Shown piece by piece: positions 9,501 through 17,994 of a stretch of DNA of 64,000 nt. The position numbers and the translations under genes are program-made. The notes under the pieces are model-generated. The model did not search any database. It was not told the origin of the DNA and saw nothing but the letters and a program-made list of their open reading frames with translations. The stretch spans positions 5,332,001 through 5,396,000 of the forward strand of contig NZ_PEEU01000001.1 of the NCBI RefSeq assembly GCF_002754195.1. The letters are read 5' to 3'. How positions within the stretch are numbered: the stretch's first letter is position 1; each line of letters opens with the position of its first letter. The stretch is from Flavobacterium sp. 9. GTDB taxonomy: Bacteria > Bacteroidota > Bacteroidia > Flavobacteriales > Flavobacteriaceae.

Positions 9501-11087
9501 ATGAATAAATTATTTTTTAGAATACTTGTTTTACTGATGAGTTTGTCCTTAATAGGGATTATTCTGGTTCAAGTATATTGGTTCAATTCTTCGTTCAAAA
9601 ATAATGACGAGCAATTTAAATACCACGTTACCCAAGTAATCGGTAATGTTGCTGATAAACTTGAGCAGCAAGAAGAGTATAGTTTTTATGATAAATGGAA
9701 TCGTTTAAAAGACAGTACTGGTAAAATTCCAAAGAAAGAAGATTTACTTGAAGTACTATATGTACAAAGAAATACCAAGACAAATAAAACGATCGTTTAT
9801 TCTAACACACTTACATCTGAAGATTATGATATAAGTGGTTCACTTTTCAATAAAAAGTTTAGCAGCGAAAGATTTAAAAATTTTAGTTCAAAAAGAGTAA
9901 CTGAAGTTTATAACAATAATAACAATATTGATAATAGTACTTTAGGACAAAGTCTAATTCCGGATTTAAGAGTCGAAAAATCAGGTAGTTTAGATCTTTT
10001 GAATAAAGTTCAAATGGAAATTTCGATAAAGGATTTTGCAGATGCATTGCCAATCGACGAAAGAATTTCTAAGATTAAATTGCAAAACCTTCTAAAGAAA
10101 GAATTAGAAGAATACGGTGTAAAAACCAAATTTGAATTCGGAGTTCTTAATAGTGGTTTGTCGACAAAAATAAAGTCAGATGGATTTCACTATGATAAAG
10201 ATGCAAGTTATCATGTACCGATATTCACGGATAATGAAGGAAGCAGTAGATATGAATTATATATAACGTTTCCTCATAAAAAGAAATTTTTACTTTCTGA
10301 ATTGTTGAGTATCACTATATTATCGATAATATTTACATTGATTATAATAGTTGCCTATACAAGTGCATTGAATCAATTGATACGTCAAAAACATATTTCT
10401 GAAATCAAGACTGATTTTATTAATAATATGACACATGAGTTTAAAACTCCAATTGCAACAATAAATTTAGCACTCGATGCGATTAGAAATCCTAAGATTA
10501 TTGAAGATAAGGAGAAAGTTTTTCGATACCTTCAAATGATTCGGGACGAAAATAAAAGAATGCATGCTCAGGTTGAAAACGTTCTTCGTATCTCTAAATT
10601 AGAAAAAAGAGAACTTGATATAACAAAAGAACCAACTGTAATTCATGATATTATTGATGATGCAATTGAGCACGTAAACTTAATTTTGGAAGACAGACAA
10701 GGTACAGTTGTAAAACACTTTAATGCAGCAAGAACAACGTGTTTGATTAACGAAGTGCATTTTACAAACGTATTGGTAAATATTTTAGAAAACGCTATAA
10801 AATATTCACCTGATGCTCCTGAAATTGAAATTTTTACAGAAAATGTCAAAGACATGATTCTGATAAAAGTAAAAGATAATGGTCTTGGTATGAGTAAGAT
10901 AGCTCAAAAACGAGTTTTTGAAAAGTTTTACAGAGAACATACTGGAGATTTACATAATGTAAAAGGACACGGTTTAGGTCTTGCTTATGTAAAAAGAATC
11001 GTAGAAGATCATAATGGACAAGTATATGTTGAAAGCGAAAAAGGAAAAGGTAGCACCTTTATAATAAAAATACCATTAATAAATTAA
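9501..11087 (+). CDS. Membrane sensor histidine kinase
   Basis: The protein has 528 residues. The order is a transmembrane helix (about residues 5-28), a periplasmic sensor region of about 225 residues with an asparagine-rich stretch, a second membrane helix (about 260-288), a HisKA domain with the phosphorylated histidine at residue 312 in MTHEFKTPIATI, and an HATPase domain (NILENAIKYSPDAPE, DNGLGMSK, GHGLGLAYVKRIVE). It acts with the response regulator that starts 3 nt downstream. It resembles RprX-type kinases of Bacteroidetes. The signal is unknown. Confidence 0.92.
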   Translation: MNKLFFRILVLLMSLSLIGIILVQVYWFNSSFKNNDEQFKYHVTQVIGNVADKLEQQEEYSFYDKWNRLKDSTGKIPKKEDLLEVLYVQRNTKTNKTIVYSNTLTSEDYDISGSLFNKKFSSERFKNFSSKRVTEVYNNNNNIDNSTLGQSLIPDLRVEKSGSLDLLNKVQMEISIKDFADALPIDERISKIKLQNLLKKELEEYGVKTKFEFGVLNSGLSTKIKSDGFHYDKDASYHVPIFTDNEGSSRYELYITFPHKKKFLLSELLSITILSIIFTLIIIVAYTSALNQLIRQKHISEIKTDFINNMTHEFKTPIATINLALDAIRNPKIIEDKEKVFRYLQMIRDENKRMHAQVENVLRISKLEKRELDITKEPTVIHDIIDDAIEHVNLILEDRQGTVVKHFNAARTTCLINEVHFTNVLVNILENAIKYSPDAPEIEIFTENVKDMILIKVKDNGLGMSKIAQKRVFEKFYREHTGDLHNVKGHGLGLAYVKRIVEDHNGQVYVESEKGKGSTFIIKIPLIN

Positions 11088-11090
11088 AAT

Positions 11091-11807
11091 ATGGAAAATA
11101 ATAACAAAAGAATACTTTTAGTAGAAGATGACCTTAATTTTGGGGCAGTTCTTAAAGATTATCTAATGTTAAATGACTTTGAAGTTACTTTAGCTAAAAA
11201 CGGTATGGAAGGTTTCGAGAAATTCAAGAAAGATGTATATGATTTATGTATTCTTGACGTAATGATGCCTTATAAAGATGGTTATACTTTAGCCAAAGAA
11301 ATTAGAGAGAAAAATAGCGAAGTGCCAATTATCTTTTTAACGGCAAAATCTATGAAAGAAGATGTGCTAAAAGGATATAAAGCCGGAGCTGATGATTACT
11401 TGAATAAACCTTTTGATTCAGAAGTTTTATTGATGAAAATCAAAGCAATCATTCAAAGAAAATCTGCTGATACAAAAGCAGAACAAGTGCAATTTGAGTT
11501 TAATATTGGTAAATTTCACCTAAATTCTAAACTTAGATTCTTAACATTCGAAAATGAAGAGCCAATAAAATTATCTCCAAAAGAGAATGAATTACTTAAA
11601 ATGTTAATTCTTCACGAAAATGATTTAATGCCAAGAGAATTAGCATTAACAAAAATCTGGAGAGATGACAACTACTTTACTTCAAGAAGTATGGACGTTT
11701 ACATCGCTAAACTTAGAAAATACCTAAAAGCAGATGAAGATGTTGAAATCCTTAACATTCACGGAGAAGGATTTAGATTAGTTGTTAAAAGTAAAGTTAC
11801 AGAATAA
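11091..11807 (+). CDS. OmpR/PhoB-family response regulator
   Basis: The protein has 238 residues. The receiver domain carries the acidic pair in RILLVEDDLN, the phosphoacceptor D56 in CILDVMMPYKDG, the conserved T in IFLTAKS and K in YLNKPFDSE. A winged-helix DNA-binding domain follows (LSPKENELLKMLI, TSRSMDVYIAKLRKYL, NIHGEGFRLV). It is the partner of the kinase just upstream and is followed by a strong terminator. The target genes are unknown. It is RprY-like by overall appearance. Confidence 0.93.
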   Translation: MENNNKRILLVEDDLNFGAVLKDYLMLNDFEVTLAKNGMEGFEKFKKDVYDLCILDVMMPYKDGYTLAKEIREKNSEVPIIFLTAKSMKEDVLKGYKAGADDYLNKPFDSEVLLMKIKAIIQRKSADTKAEQVQFEFNIGKFHLNSKLRFLTFENEEPIKLSPKENELLKMLILHENDLMPRELALTKIWRDDNYFTSRSMDVYIAKLRKYLKADEDVEILNIHGEGFRLVVKSKVTE

Positions 11808-11841
11808 CAGAAAACAAAAAATTCACCAAACAAAAAATATT

Positions 11842-11869
11842 AAAGCTCTGAGAAATCAGAGCTTTTTTT
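11842..11869 (+). terminator. Intrinsic terminator after the two-component operon
   Basis: A 10-bp stem (AAAGCTCTGA with TCAGAGCTTT) closes a GAAA loop and is followed by T residues. Confidence 0.85.
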
Positions 11870-11911
11870 ATGCTTATATTTTTTCAGATCACAATTATAC
11901 AGAATCTTGTT

Positions 11912-12005
11912 ATTTCGACGAAGGAGAAATCTTCATGAGTAGCTCGACAAAGATTAGCGCTGTTCGATACGGAGTTTCTTGCGAAGATTTCTCCTTCGTC
12001 GAAAT
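11912..12005. repeat. Inverted repeat with 23-bp perfect arms
   Basis: The left arm (11912-11934, beginning ATTTCGACGAAGGAGAAATC) and right arm (11983-12005) are exact reverse complements. They are separated by 48 nt that show weaker internal symmetry. The arms are richer in G+C than the surroundings. I recall similar sequences dispersed in Flavobacterium intergenic regions, but only one copy was noticed here. There is no transposase nearby. Confidence 0.8.
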
Positions 12006-12101
12006 GACAAATGCAGCAAAAAGATTGGAATTTGGTCCCGAAGCTTCGGGATAAAAAATTAGACTTTTAATTTGAAAATATTAGTTTTTCATATAATTTG
12101 G

Positions 12102-12175
12102 AGCTATTTCCTGCTATCCGCTATATCTTTTTAGGGCAAAAAAGCCCTAAAAAGGATACCGCTTCTATCAGGGCT
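12102..12175. repeat. Structured dispersed element, copy A
   Basis: The inner stem pairs ATCTTTTTAGGGC (12125-12137) with GCCCTAAAAAGGAT (12144-12157), with one bulged G and an AAAAAA loop. An outer helix pairs CCTG (12110-12113) with CAGG (12169-12172), then AGC (12102-12104) with GCT (12173-12175). The conserved flanks CTATATCTTTTT and AAAAAGGATACCG-CTTCTATC are shared with copy B at 51863-51940, where several stem pairs are changed on both sides. Confidence 0.7.
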
Positions 12176-12335
12176 ATGGCTTTAGTTTTCAATTAGATAG
12201 TCTTAGGTTTGTAGAGCTGTAAAAAAGGAAGAATATTTTTTACACGAATTTTCTCTATTATTATTTGGAAAATCAAAAAAGTATTCTGAATATTTGCAAA
12301 CGAAAAAATTAATAACCCTTTAAAAACGAAGAAAA

Positions 12336-12419
12336 ATGTTTGTACTTACATTGACATCTCAGAGCTTCACACCAAACGGATTTGGTGCAGTGCTTCTTCG
12401 TGGCTTATTTCAATCTTAG
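12336..12419 (+). other. Possible 27-residue small ORF or structured small RNA
   Basis: An ATG-initiated frame (MFVLTLTSQSFTPNGFGAVL..., ending FQS) lies in a locally GC-richer segment. It contains a perfect 7-bp hairpin (CACCAAA with TTTGGTG, loop CGGA, 12370-12387). An intrinsic terminator sits 22 nt after the stop codon. No good promoter was found close upstream; TAGGTTTG at 12204-12211 is the nearest candidate. The terminator implies a transcript ends here, but whether it is coding cannot be decided from one sequence. Confidence 0.3.
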
Positions 12420-12440
12420 AAATTCATTTTTAGATATATA

Positions 12441-12476
12441 AAAAAGCCCGAAGACATTTAGTTTCGGGCTTTTTTT
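12441..12476 (+). terminator. Intrinsic terminator of an unassigned transcript
   Basis: A 12-bp perfect stem (AAAAAGCCCGAA with TTCGGGCTTTTT) has a 10-nt loop and is followed by T residues. No recognised gene ends upstream, since the response regulator has its own terminator. Confidence 0.8.
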
Positions 12477-12583
12477 ATTCTAGACACTTCAAATTTTCCC
12501 GAATAATTGATTTTATTATTTGTCCGAAAGGATAAAATGTTATAGCCTGTTTTGGCTATTAATTTAATGCACTATAATTTTTT

Positions 12584-13330
12584 ATGGAAAATTATACAGC
12601 AGAAGAGTATGCTTTGTGCTCTCGCTTTAAAAATAAAAGAACAAAGAAAAGATTAGTAAAAGAAGATTTTGAAAAACAATTAATTCAATCAAGAAAATTT
12701 GAAGTTGAACTCTGGAAAAAACGACAAACTTTACCATTGGTTCCTTTAGCAACACCTTATCAAAAAGGTTGGGAACGGAGCTTTGTGCTTAGAGAAGATA
12801 TAGTAAGATCAAACGAAGCTTCATTTTATAAAACATTGCTGGAGAAGATAAATACATGGCAATATTCTTCCGAAAAATCTTTTAAGAAAAAGAAAAAGAG
12901 GAAAAGAAAACATGTATATATCGAAAAGCTTCAAACCGTAAAAGAGTTTTCTGAATCAGAATGGAGAGGCTCTAAACTAACATTAACTGAAAAAGAGAAA
13001 ATGCATTTTTATAAAAGGGAACGATGGTGTCCTAATTGTAAACGCTTTAAAATTCATTATATATTTAATGAGCCATGGCGTTATGTATTTCGCGTTAAAC
13101 CGTATATGATAACGCACACTAAAATGGTTGATGCAGATTTAGAAAGTGAAATTCAGCTTCTTGACAATTACATTACGAATCTTAATTTACGACATAAAAT
13201 AAACAAATTAGTAGATGGTTTTTCTTATCGTTGGAACTATTATCAAAATGAAAATCCACGAGAGATAAACCCAATTAAAAATAAAAGTTTGCATGTATTG
13301 TATCAACAATATGTAGACGAAATGATATAA
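12584..13330 (+). CDS. Unknown basic protein at the head of the RtcB-PrfH cluster
   Basis: I do not recognise a family for this 248-residue protein. It is strongly basic, with KKKKKRKRKH at residues 101-110 and many Lys/Arg/Trp residues. A single zinc-knuckle-like CPNC lies at residues 149-152 in RERWCPNCKRFK. There is no signal peptide or membrane helix. Its stop is 3 nt before rtcB, so the two are almost certainly co-translated. Basic charge and context suggest RNA or ribosome binding in the repair module; that is inference. A shallow match to an unrelated zinc-binding protein cannot be excluded. Confidence 0.8.
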   Translation: MENYTAEEYALCSRFKNKRTKKRLVKEDFEKQLIQSRKFEVELWKKRQTLPLVPLATPYQKGWERSFVLREDIVRSNEASFYKTLLEKINTWQYSSEKSFKKKKKRKRKHVYIEKLQTVKEFSESEWRGSKLTLTEKEKMHFYKRERWCPNCKRFKIHYIFNEPWRYVFRVKPYMITHTKMVDADLESEIQLLDNYITNLNLRHKINKLVDGFSYRWNYYQNENPREINPIKNKSLHVLYQQYVDEMI

Positions 13331-13333
13331 ATC

Positions 13334-14725
13334 ATGGGAAATAAATTATCCGGAAAAGACCTGATTAAGTTAGGTTTTCCAAAAAACAATTCAATAAACA
13401 TAGCCTTAGGGCAAATAAACAGATATAGAAAAAGAGAGAAAAAGGAATCCATTCTAACAGAAGCAAAAGAAGTTTTGCTTCATCCTGAAAAATTTGATGG
13501 ACACGGAACATGGGGAAAAGTGGCAGAAGGTTTGATAAATCCCGTTCATGTAAGAATGCATCAGTTGAAAACTACCAGAGTTCCTTTTACCATTTTTGGA
13601 GAGAATGAAATCGATCAGCAGGCTAAGTTTCAGTTGTATGATTCTTTAAAATTGCCAATTTCAATTGCGGGAGCTTTAATGCCAGATGCGCATTCAGGTT
13701 ATGGATTGCCAATTGGGGGAGTTTTAGCAACAGATAATGCCGTCATTCCGTACGGAGTTGGTGTTGATATTGGCTGCCGAATGAGTTTGTCAATTTTTGA
13801 TTTACCAGCTTCCTATTTCAAAGGAAAAGAGCATCAATTGCAAGCAATTTTAAAAGATAATACCAAGTTTGGAATGAATGAAACTCACACTACAAAAGCG
13901 GATCATGAAGTTTTTTACAAAAGCGAATTTCAGGATATTCCGTTGCTAAAGAATCTTTTACCAAAAGCTTACAAACAATTAGGAAGTTCTGGCGGAGGAA
14001 ATCATTTTGTAGAATTTGGAATCGCCAAAATTGATAATCCGGAGAATGAATGGAAACTTGGCGCAGGAGAGTATTTTGCCGTTTTATCACACAGTGGTTC
14101 TCGGGGTTTAGGCGCAAACATTGCGAAACATTATACGTATTTGGCAACTAAACAATGTCCGTTGCCAAAAAATGTTCAGCATTTGGCATGGTTGGATTTG
14201 AATACACACGATGGTCAGGAATATTGGCTGGCAATGAATTTAGCCGGAGAATATGCAAAAGCCTGTCACGACGATATTCATAGACGAATCGCTAAAGCAA
14301 TTGGAAAAAGAGTTGTGGTTACGATTGAGAATCACCACAATTTTGCCTGGAAAGAAATGTTAAACGGGCAAGAATGTATTGTGCATAGAAAAGGTGCAAC
14401 TCCTGCTGCTGAAGGTCAATTGGGTATTATTCCGGGATCGATGACTGCTCCGGGATATATTGTAAAAGGCAAAGGAAATGCTGAGAGTTTAAACTCGGCT
14501 TCACATGGAGCCGGAAGGTTATTTTCACGTGCTAAATGCAAAGCTAATTTTACGCAAAGTGAAATTAAAAAAGTGCTGAAAGCTAACGACGTAACCTTAA
14601 TTGGCGGAAACATTGATGAAGCACCAATGGCTTACAAAGACATTACAAAAGTAATGGGAAATCAAACTGGTTTGGTTGAAGTTCTTGGAACTTTTACTCC
14701 AAAAATCGTTAGAATGGACCGATAA
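13334..14725 (+). CDS. rtcB: RtcB-family RNA ligase (PrfH-linked type)
   Basis: RtcB ligates RNA 2',3'-cyclic phosphate ends to 5'-OH ends using GTP and Mn2+. The protein has 463 residues. Family signatures are the metal-binding VDIGCRM (D145, C148), SSGGGNHFVEFG, LSHSGSRGLG, ENHHNFAWKE and SHGAGR, where H391 should be the guanylylated histidine. All key positions appear intact. The next gene encodes PrfH, so this is the release-factor-coupled form thought to repair cleaved ribosomal RNA and not a tRNA-splicing ligase. Confidence 0.93.
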   Translation: MGNKLSGKDLIKLGFPKNNSINIALGQINRYRKREKKESILTEAKEVLLHPEKFDGHGTWGKVAEGLINPVHVRMHQLKTTRVPFTIFGENEIDQQAKFQLYDSLKLPISIAGALMPDAHSGYGLPIGGVLATDNAVIPYGVGVDIGCRMSLSIFDLPASYFKGKEHQLQAILKDNTKFGMNETHTTKADHEVFYKSEFQDIPLLKNLLPKAYKQLGSSGGGNHFVEFGIAKIDNPENEWKLGAGEYFAVLSHSGSRGLGANIAKHYTYLATKQCPLPKNVQHLAWLDLNTHDGQEYWLAMNLAGEYAKACHDDIHRRIAKAIGKRVVVTIENHHNFAWKEMLNGQECIVHRKGATPAAEGQLGIIPGSMTAPGYIVKGKGNAESLNSASHGAGRLFSRAKCKANFTQSEIKKVLKANDVTLIGGNIDEAPMAYKDITKVMGNQTGLVEVLGTFTPKIVRMDR

Positions 14726-14736
14726 GAAATTAAAAA

Positions 14737-15426
14737 ATGGAAAAAATAATACAGATAACAGCGGGTCGCGGACCAGCAGAATGCACTTGGGTTGTCGCCC
14801 AAGTGCTTAAAAAAGTTTTGGACGAAGCACAAGAACAACAGTTAGAAACTATTTTGCTGCAAAGAGAAGTTGGTGAAGAAAACGGAACAGTTGAAACGGC
14901 AACAATTTCTATAAAAGGTAAAAATGCTGAAACATTTGCAAATTCCTGGATCGGAACTATTCAGTGGATTGGTCAGAGTCAGTTTAGGAAAATGCACAAA
15001 CGTAAAAATTGGTTTAGTGGCATTTTTGAGATTGAAGCGCAAAAGAATACATCGATTTCAGAAAATGATATCCAATATCAAGCGATGCGAAGTTCAGGCG
15101 CTGGCGGACAACACGTTAATAAAGTGAGTTCGGCTATTCGAGCAACTCATATTCCGACAGGAATTGCCGTTGTGTCGATGGACAGTCGATCACAACATCA
15201 AAACAAAAAACTGGCAACAGAAAGATTATTAAAAAAACTAGAAGACGAAACTTTGCAACAGCTTAAAAATCATGTTGGAAAACAATGGGAAAATCAACTG
15301 AATATTCAGCGTGGAAATCCTGTTAGAGTTTTTGCCGGAACTGATTTCAAAAAGAATAAAGTAGAGAAAAGTTACAAAGGAACTCGTCAGAAATTAAAAA
15401 CCGATTTACGAAATGAAAACAATTGA
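14737..15426 (+). CDS. prfH: Peptide chain release factor homologue PrfH
   Basis: The protein has 229 residues and is a truncated class I release factor. The catalytic loop [12 protein letters not shown] is intact, with GGQ at residues 123-125, followed by [14 protein letters not shown] and the downstream [11 protein letters not shown]. The N-terminal and stop-codon-reading domains of RF1/RF2 are missing, as expected for PrfH. Published work links PrfH to release of peptides from ribosomes damaged in the 16S decoding centre, followed by RtcB repair. It lies 11 nt after rtcB, and its 3' end overlaps the next gene by 14 nt. Confidence 0.92.
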   Translation: MEKIIQITAGRGPAECTWVVAQVLKKVLDEAQEQQLETILLQREVGEENGTVETATISIKGKNAETFANSWIGTIQWIGQSQFRKMHKRKNWFSGIFEIEAQKNTSISENDIQYQAMRSSGAGGQHVNKVSSAIRATHIPTGIAVVSMDSRSQHQNKKLATERLLKKLEDETLQQLKNHVGKQWENQLNIQRGNPVRVFAGTDFKKNKVEKSYKGTRQKLKTDLRNENN

Positions 15427-15949
15427 TAAATACCTTTTTCAGGCTTTGGATAATTATCCGTATTCGCTTGAAGAAACTATTGAATCGTTAGATTATGCTT
15501 TTTCATATGATGCCAAAAATACAATGGTTTTGTGTTTGTACGGTAGAATTCAGGCAGAGCAATTATGGAATTATGAAGAGGCAAAGCAGTATTTTCAGGA
15601 AGCTTTAGCGATTAATATTCATGCTCTTGAAGTTTATCCTCATTATTTACAGACTTTGATTTTGAACGAAGATTATGAAGAAGCTCAAAAACTAATTGAT
15701 TTTGCCTTAACCATAAAAGGAATTAATAAATCTGAAATTTATGTCAAGAAAGCAATACTTTATGAAGCTCAACATGAATTTAAAAATGCATTGAAGGAAA
15801 TTAAAAATGCTAAACTTCACTTTTTGCAATTTGCTTTTGATTCTGATATTACTGATGTAGAGAAGCGGATTAAAGGAAAAATTGATTTGATTGAAAATAA
15901 AAAGAAGTCAAAGAAATCAAAAAAAGATTCAAAAAAGAAATCAAAATGA
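15413..15949 (+). CDS. TPR-like helical protein, fourth gene of the RtcB-PrfH cluster
   Basis: The protein has 178 residues. Tetratricopeptide-like helical pairs run from about residue 15 to 135 (for example [20 protein letters not shown] and [16 protein letters not shown]). A low-complexity tail of lysine and serine ([16 protein letters not shown]) ends the chain and could bind RNA. Its start lies inside prfH, implying translational coupling. A terminator follows, closing the operon. A role as an adaptor in ribosome repair is inferred from position only. Confidence 0.8.
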   Translation: MKTIDKYLFQALDNYPYSLEETIESLDYAFSYDAKNTMVLCLYGRIQAEQLWNYEEAKQYFQEALAINIHALEVYPHYLQTLILNEDYEEAQKLIDFALTIKGINKSEIYVKKAILYEAQHEFKNALKEIKNAKLHFLQFAFDSDITDVEKRIKGKIDLIENKKKSKKSKKDSKKKSK

Positions 15950-15965
15950 TTTTTGATCTAAAACT

Positions 15966-16005
15966 AAAAACGATGCAATTCTATTTGAGTTGCATCGTTT
16001 TTTTT
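15966..16005 (+). terminator. Intrinsic terminator after the RtcB-PrfH cluster
   Basis: A 13-bp perfect stem (AAAAACGATGCAA with TTGCATCGTTTTT) has an 11-nt loop and a T tract. Confidence 0.85.
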
Positions 16006-16100
16006 ATCTCAAGTTTCACGAACTAACATGAATTAAAAATGGAATTATCTGTGTTAATCTGTTCAATCCGTTCAATCCGCCAAATCTGTGGGCTAATATG

Positions 16101-16847
16101 TTATTTCCAATGCAATTCTAATGCAAAACACGTTTTCTCATTTTTTGTAATACTGAATGTTGCCGTAGTATGATCGTCGTCTTCACTTTCGTGAATTACT
16201 ACATTATCTTTTAGTGAAAGTTCTTTCATGAAATTCATTTCAAAACTTTTTACTTCTTGTTTTAAAATTCGTTTTTCATCTACATGATCTAAACACCATT
16301 CTAAATATTTTACATTATTTACGTGATTTACAATATCTAAATCTGATAAATAAACCGTTTTTTCAAAAATAGCTCCTTTCTCGTGATTGATGTTTATCTT
16401 AGAAAAACCTTCGGTTGTTGCTCTATTATCCGGAAATAATTCAAAATGTTCGTATGGCAAAGCCAATGGTTCCGGGCGACGCGCTTGAGTATTAAATACA
16501 GCCCAATAGGTTTCGCAGCCTACTATTTTTTTACCATTTACATACATTTCAAGAGCACGAACAGAACGGGAATTTTCTAAACTATTGATCCATGTTTTTA
16601 CGGTTACAACATCTTGCCATTTCGGTAAGGCTGAAATTTCAACACGCATTCTGCTTAAAACCCAGGCCTGGTGAAATTCCTGCATATCAAAAAAGCTAAT
16701 GCCTCCAACTTCTGAATGTGCTGCAGCAGTTAGTTGTAGAATATTACATAAATCGGTGTATTTTAAAAAACCATTTGGAGTACATTGTGTAAAATTGATT
16801 TCCCAGTCTTTGCTTAAAACCGATGTGAAATTTGGTGATATAGGCAT
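16101..16847 (-). CDS. Acyl-ACP thioesterase (hotdog fold)
   Basis: The protein has 248 residues and resembles the FatA/FatB-type acyl-ACP thioesterase family, with two hotdog repeats. Segments that fit are LQLTAAAHSEVGG and WVLSRMRVEI in the first repeat and the catalytic-type DIVNHVNNVKYLEWCLD in the second. It would free fatty acids from acyl carrier protein in the cytoplasm. It is transcribed toward the RtcB cluster and shares the convergent gap, which holds short repeated words (GTTCAATCC twice). There is no clear promoter. Confidence 0.82.
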   Translation of the reverse strand: MPISPNFTSVLSKDWEINFTQCTPNGFLKYTDLCNILQLTAAAHSEVGGISFFDMQEFHQAWVLSRMRVEISALPKWQDVVTVKTWINSLENSRSVRALEMYVNGKKIVGCETYWAVFNTQARRPEPLALPYEHFELFPDNRATTEGFSKININHEKGAIFEKTVYLSDLDIVNHVNNVKYLEWCLDHVDEKRILKQEVKSFEMNFMKELSLKDNVVIHESEDDDHTTATFSITKNEKTCFALELHWK

Positions 16848-16920
16848 TTGTAATTTTAGAATTTAGATTGTTGATTTTAGATTTTCTAGAGAATAGAAGA
16901 GCGAGTATAGAAAATAGATT

Positions 16921-17841
16921 TTACTTTAAAGAATTTTCTACATAACCTATAATTTCTTTTCTATCTGTGGCGTAATCAAACCATTTTGTGTTTTCATTTC
17001 TTTTAAACCAGGTAAGTTGTCTTTTTGAGAAACGTCTGGTGTTTTTTTTGATTTCTTCGATGGCAAATGGCAGCGTGAAATCTCCGTCAAAATAACTAAA
17101 TAATTCTCTATAACCGACGGTTTGTAACGCATTTAACGCTTTATTAGGATATAAAGCTTCTGCTTCCTGCAATAAACCTTCGTTTATCATGGTATCAACT
17201 CGTTGGTTGATTCTGTTGTAAATAGTAGATCTTTCGGCTTCTAAACCAATTAAAATAGGAGTGAAGTTCCTGTTGTTTTTCTTCTGATTTAGAAATGATG
17301 AATACGGTTTTTGAGTTCCGATACAAACTTCTACAAAACGCATCATTCGTTGTGGATTTTGAAGTGTTTGTGGGTTTTCTTTTGTTATTTTTTGATAATA
17401 ATCAGGATCTAAAAGCTGTAATTGTTCTTGTAAATATTCAATTCCGAGGTTTTCGTAATTAGAATTTACCTGAGAACGTATGGCTGGGTTAATTTCGGGG
17501 AATTCATCGAAACCTTTTAAGATTGCGTCAACATATAATCCTGAACCACCAATTAGAATGGCAAAATCATTATTTTGGAATAATTCTTCCAGTTTAATAA
17601 GTGCTTCTTTTTCGTAATCGCCAACGGTATAATTCTCAAAAATTGATTTATTTTGAATAAAATGATGTTTTGCCGCTTGTAATTCTTCCTGATTGGGAAC
17701 TGCTGTGCCAATTGTCATTTCTTTAAAGAACTGACGACTGTCGCAAGATATTATTTCGCATTTGAAATATTGTGCCAAAGCAATACTTAAGGCTGTTTTT
17801 CCTATAGCTGTTGGTCCGACGATGGTTATTAAGTATTTCAT
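16921..17841 (-). CDS. miaA: tRNA dimethylallyltransferase
   Basis: MiaA adds a dimethylallyl group to N6 of A37 in tRNAs that read UNN codons. The protein has 306 residues. The P-loop GPTAIGKT is at residues 9-16; DSRQFFKEMTIGTA, GGSGLYVDAIL and the RQLTWFKR segment near the end fit the family. I use the ATG giving MKYLITIVGP; an in-frame TTG 21 nt upstream adds residues without similarity. miaE, which modifies a later form of the same nucleotide, lies at 61.5 kb. Confidence 0.94.
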   Translation of the reverse strand: MKYLITIVGPTAIGKTALSIALAQYFKCEIISCDSRQFFKEMTIGTAVPNQEELQAAKHHFIQNKSIFENYTVGDYEKEALIKLEELFQNNDFAILIGGSGLYVDAILKGFDEFPEINPAIRSQVNSNYENLGIEYLQEQLQLLDPDYYQKITKENPQTLQNPQRMMRFVEVCIGTQKPYSSFLNQKKNNRNFTPILIGLEAERSTIYNRINQRVDTMINEGLLQEAEALYPNKALNALQTVGYRELFSYFDGDFTLPFAIEEIKKNTRRFSKRQLTWFKRNENTKWFDYATDRKEIIGYVENSLK

Positions 17842-17994
17842 ATTTTTTAGCCCAGATGGCAATGGAAACCCCGGACTTATATTTGTTAGTTTTTTTTGGG
17901 ATAAAAAAGCGACTTTAGAAGCTCTTTTTATGCCTTAAAAAAACAACAAAGATAAGGAGGAGTTGGGATGTACAGCTGGAAATAGCTCATTAAA

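Larger units (their letters stand above)
11870..12583. other. Gene-poor interval with repeats and a possible short transcript
   Basis: This stretch contains no convincing conventional gene. In order it holds a long inverted repeat (11912-12005), one copy of a structured dispersed element (12102-12175), a GC-richer short region with a small ORF and hairpin (12336-12419), and a strong terminator (12441-12476). The last 100 nt before the next gene are A+T-rich with no clear promoter. Confidence 0.7.

Noticed and set aside
11782..12054. 90-residue frame after the response regulator
   Set aside because: It begins inside the response regulator, runs through its terminator and both arms of an inverted repeat, and the product has no protein-like character.
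11870..12583. tRNA or other stable RNA in the gene-poor interval
   Set aside because: No cloverleaf with a conserved T-loop was found; the hairpins present do not fit tRNA.
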